The notes beneath the pieces were generated by a model. That model was not told where the DNA came from, did not search any database, and saw nothing but the letters and a program-made list of their open reading frames with translations. Of a stretch of DNA of 64,000 bases, positions 62,078 through 64,000 are shown in pieces (position 1 is the stretch's first letter; each line of letters opens with the position of its first letter). The stretch lies in contig SJRY01000327.1 in assembly GCA_011319805.1 (NCBI GenBank), forward strand, positions 110,592 to 174,591, read 5' to 3'. This stretch comes from Macrocybe gigantea (lineage: Eukaryota > Basidiomycota > Agaricomycetes > Agaricales > Callistosporiaceae). The translations under genes were made by a program, and so were the position numbers.

Positions 62078-63923
62078 ATGAGCGATGATCCGCTCAACAT
62101 TGTTGGCGGCGGTGGGCCTCCACCGCTAAATCCGCACCCTGGGCGGACCCCCTCAGGCCCCTCTCGACCCCCCGCTCCTTCCCCCTCGGGGACAGGAGCC
62201 TTCTCTTCCAAGGTGGCGACGGTTTAATGGATACCGACGACGCTGGTCCCTCGAATCGGACTGGGTCTACCGAACCCCCGTTCCTCCATCTCCGTCGATG
62301 CTGTCCACGGAGGCAGCTTATAACGACAATTCTATCAGTATTGCGATCTTTCCGAAGGGCATCGGTTCCTTCACGGTGAAGCGAAGGCCGCCACCGAATC
62401 CCTCACCGCCCTTAAGGATTGGATCCTCAAGGTCGGCAAAGCATCTGTCTCCATCCCGGCGGGCTACCAGTATGCATCGCTGAGGGTATTGCGGCCTTGG
62501 TCGCTACTGCTAGCGATGTTAACATGTTCTCCATCCCTACTCTTCAGGGACCTCAGCATGAACTCGGAGCGCGCTTGCAGAGTATTGTAAATGCGCACCT
62601 TCCCTCGCGTGGGAAATCAACTCGCTTTGCCGATCCCGCCACTCATCACTCCCCCTCTGGTACAGTGCGACCGGAGGACTCACGCTCGAACCAGGGTGCC
62701 CCGCCTCCGAGACCAGCTCGGAACCCAAACCCCTCCTCCACCCCTCGTACGCGATCTCATTCCCGGACTCCTGGACGTGGACCGCCTCCTCCAGTCAATA
62801 GGGCTACTCGCCCATCTTCCGGTAAGCGCTCCTATGCGCAAGCCCTGGCCCAACCGGCCAACACTCCTGCCGAGGCTATTGTAGCCCTGGCAAAGACATT
62901 CCCACACCTCCCTGCAGAGAAGATTGTCTCCTTGCAAAAGGAAGCAACCGGGGAGCTGTCTGGACCACCTAAGAAGAAGGCAAAGTCCACTTCTCACGGA
63001 CCGTCCCATCATAACATCTGGGTCAGTTACTCTTTTCCGGCTGACAACGACTCTGTTGCCGCCGGAGCTCTCCTTAATGCCCTTAATAGGGCATTGACCA
63101 CTGGTAAGTCCTGGATTCGATGCGAATCTATCCAGGATCATTCCGCCTCTCGTTCTCTTGCTTGATGATGAGGTGGCTTGTCCGAAAGACCTCAGCATTT
63201 TGTGTGAGGCCGCTCTCCGCTGTGCTCCGGCAGGATCTACTGTCGAGCTCGCAATCCGACGAGCGTTTCTTATTTGAAACTGCTCGACGTTCCCTATTTC
63301 AATGCCAATGGTAGCATTATCACTGCCCGCAGGCTTACGAGATTCTCCGAGACTCTTCCTTCTCGGATCTCATTACTCTCGTTGGGGTACCGCGTGTCAT
63401 GCGCAACTCCAAGAATTCCGATACTGCAACCGTCTGGTTCAACATCGAAGACACGTCAACTGGCCAGAACGTAAAGGCTCTGGACAATTGTACAGTTATG
63501 GTCAGAAATTGGCGTTGCCGATTCAAGGCCGCTCTCTCTTCGCCAGGAGTTCCTCTTTGCGAACGCTGCTGGCGCTGGGGGCACTCTGCGTTGAAGTGCA
63601 ACCAGCAATCTCTCCGCTGTCCGATCTGTGGGGAATCTCACAGAAGGAACACCATCGCACCTGGCATCTTGCTGCAAGGCTCGACCCAAGGCTAACCCTC
63701 CTCGCGAGGTACTCCGGCGGGCCAGCCCTGCCCTCATCCTCCTAAGTGTCTCAGCTGCAGCCGAGACCATTCCACCGACGACCGGAAGTGTCCCTTCTGG
63801 AAAAATCGCTTTGATCCAGATTGGATCAAGGAACACTATAAGCTGGTACGTGATCGCAAACGATCAGGTAGCAATCATCCTAATGCCTCCCCGCAGCGTA
63901 ATGCGGAGGCCGACGCATCATGA
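62078..63923 (+). pseudogene. LINE ORF1 (gag-like, CCHC), copy C
   Basis: Start MSDDPLNIVGGGGPPPLNPH. Domain order as in copy B: IAEGIAALVATASDVNMFSI, SYAQALAQPANTPAEAIVAL, EKIVSLQKEATGELSGPPKK, RVMRNSKNSDTATVWFNIED, then intact Cys/His motifs CERCWRWGHSALKC, CPICGESHR and CLSCSRDHSTDDRKCPFW. One-base shifts near 62180-62240, 62300-62360, 62470, 63160, 63260, 63330 and 63675 split it, some of which may again be homopolymer errors. It ends ADAS with the stop overlapping the ORF2 start. Confidence 0.75.
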
Positions 63924-64000
63924 GTGTCTCCTCGGGTAGCACAGCCTCGGCTGTGGTCCCCGGTTCAAGGGGACGCTCATTGATCTCTTCTTTTCGTATT
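63920..64000 (+). CDS. LINE ORF2 start, copy C (cut by window edge)
   Basis: MSVSSGSTASAVVPGSRGRS and LISSFRI are open to the window end and match copy B's ORF2 start. The endonuclease and RT should lie to the right. Confidence 0.7.
   Translation, partial: MSVSSGSTASAVVPGSRGRSLISSFRI

Larger units (their letters stand above)
61906..64000 (+). mobile_element. LINE copy C: 5' UTR, ORF1 and start of ORF2 (runs off the window)
   Basis: The 5' UTR (CACTTGTAAACAACTGTAAA to 62077) is followed by ORF1 and the first codons of ORF2. It is the best-preserved copy. Its head-to-head neighbour is the minus-strand LINE piece at 61124-61905. Confidence 0.8.

Noticed and set aside
35000..64000. CRISPR-like or tandem satellite arrays in the repeat block
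   Set aside because: Repeats here are LTRs and LINE copies with target duplications. No short regularly spaced repeats were seen.

Overview
The window looks like a piece of an Agaricomycete (Basidiomycota) genome. Its genes are cut by many short introns of about 50-60 bp, the intergenic gaps are short, and Ty3/gypsy and LINE retroelements make up the right half. I cannot name the species.

Left half (1-34.9 kb): a dense housekeeping gene set. In order: OLA1/YchF ATPase (+, 5' partial), MMTAG-domain protein (-), Mediator subunit MED25 (+), a coiled-coil/poly-proline/WH2-like protein (+), a secreted GPI-type protein (+), a MARVEL-like four-TM protein (-), a small membrane ORF (-), a PIN3/LSB-type SH3 protein (-), dihydrolipoamide dehydrogenase LPD1 (+), a DUF952 protein (-), UBA4/MOCS3 (-), APC10 (+), a second secreted GPI-type protein (+), a DDT-WHIM-PHD chromatin protein (-), DEAD-box helicase DBP2 with a 716-bp intron (-), a Ras/Rap-type GTPase (-), a multidomain cyclophilin (+), eIF4B/TIF3 (-), an intron-containing tRNA-Met(CAT), and mitochondrial Lon protease PIM1 (+). 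Most are unrelated housekeeping genes that do not form a pathway; several are divergent pairs separated by only about 80 bp. Nine conserved-frame breaks in eight of these genes are each one missing base in a short homopolymer, which points to consensus-sequence error rather than pseudogenes.

Right half (35-64 kb): a nested retroelement block. 35-39 kb is almost free of CpG and holds relicts. A full-length Ty3/gypsy element (39348-45865, 320-bp LTRs, target duplication AGATG) sits inside an older CpG-depleted relict of the same family. The relict also carries a solo LTR (duplication ATTGT) and is ended by the poly(A) of a LINE. A second gypsy family (48674-55416, 358-bp LTRs, duplication CCTAG) sits inside the reverse transcriptase of that LINE. 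Both gypsy families have, next to the 5' LTR, a sequence complementary to the predicted mRNA 5' end, which fits Tf1-type self-priming. From 55.8 kb to the end are truncated copies of another LINE, with three 5' ends joined to other LINE fragments and one ORF1/ORF2 overlap of the ATGA type.

No CRISPR, operon or bacterial feature was seen. The most unusual material is in the retroelement block.
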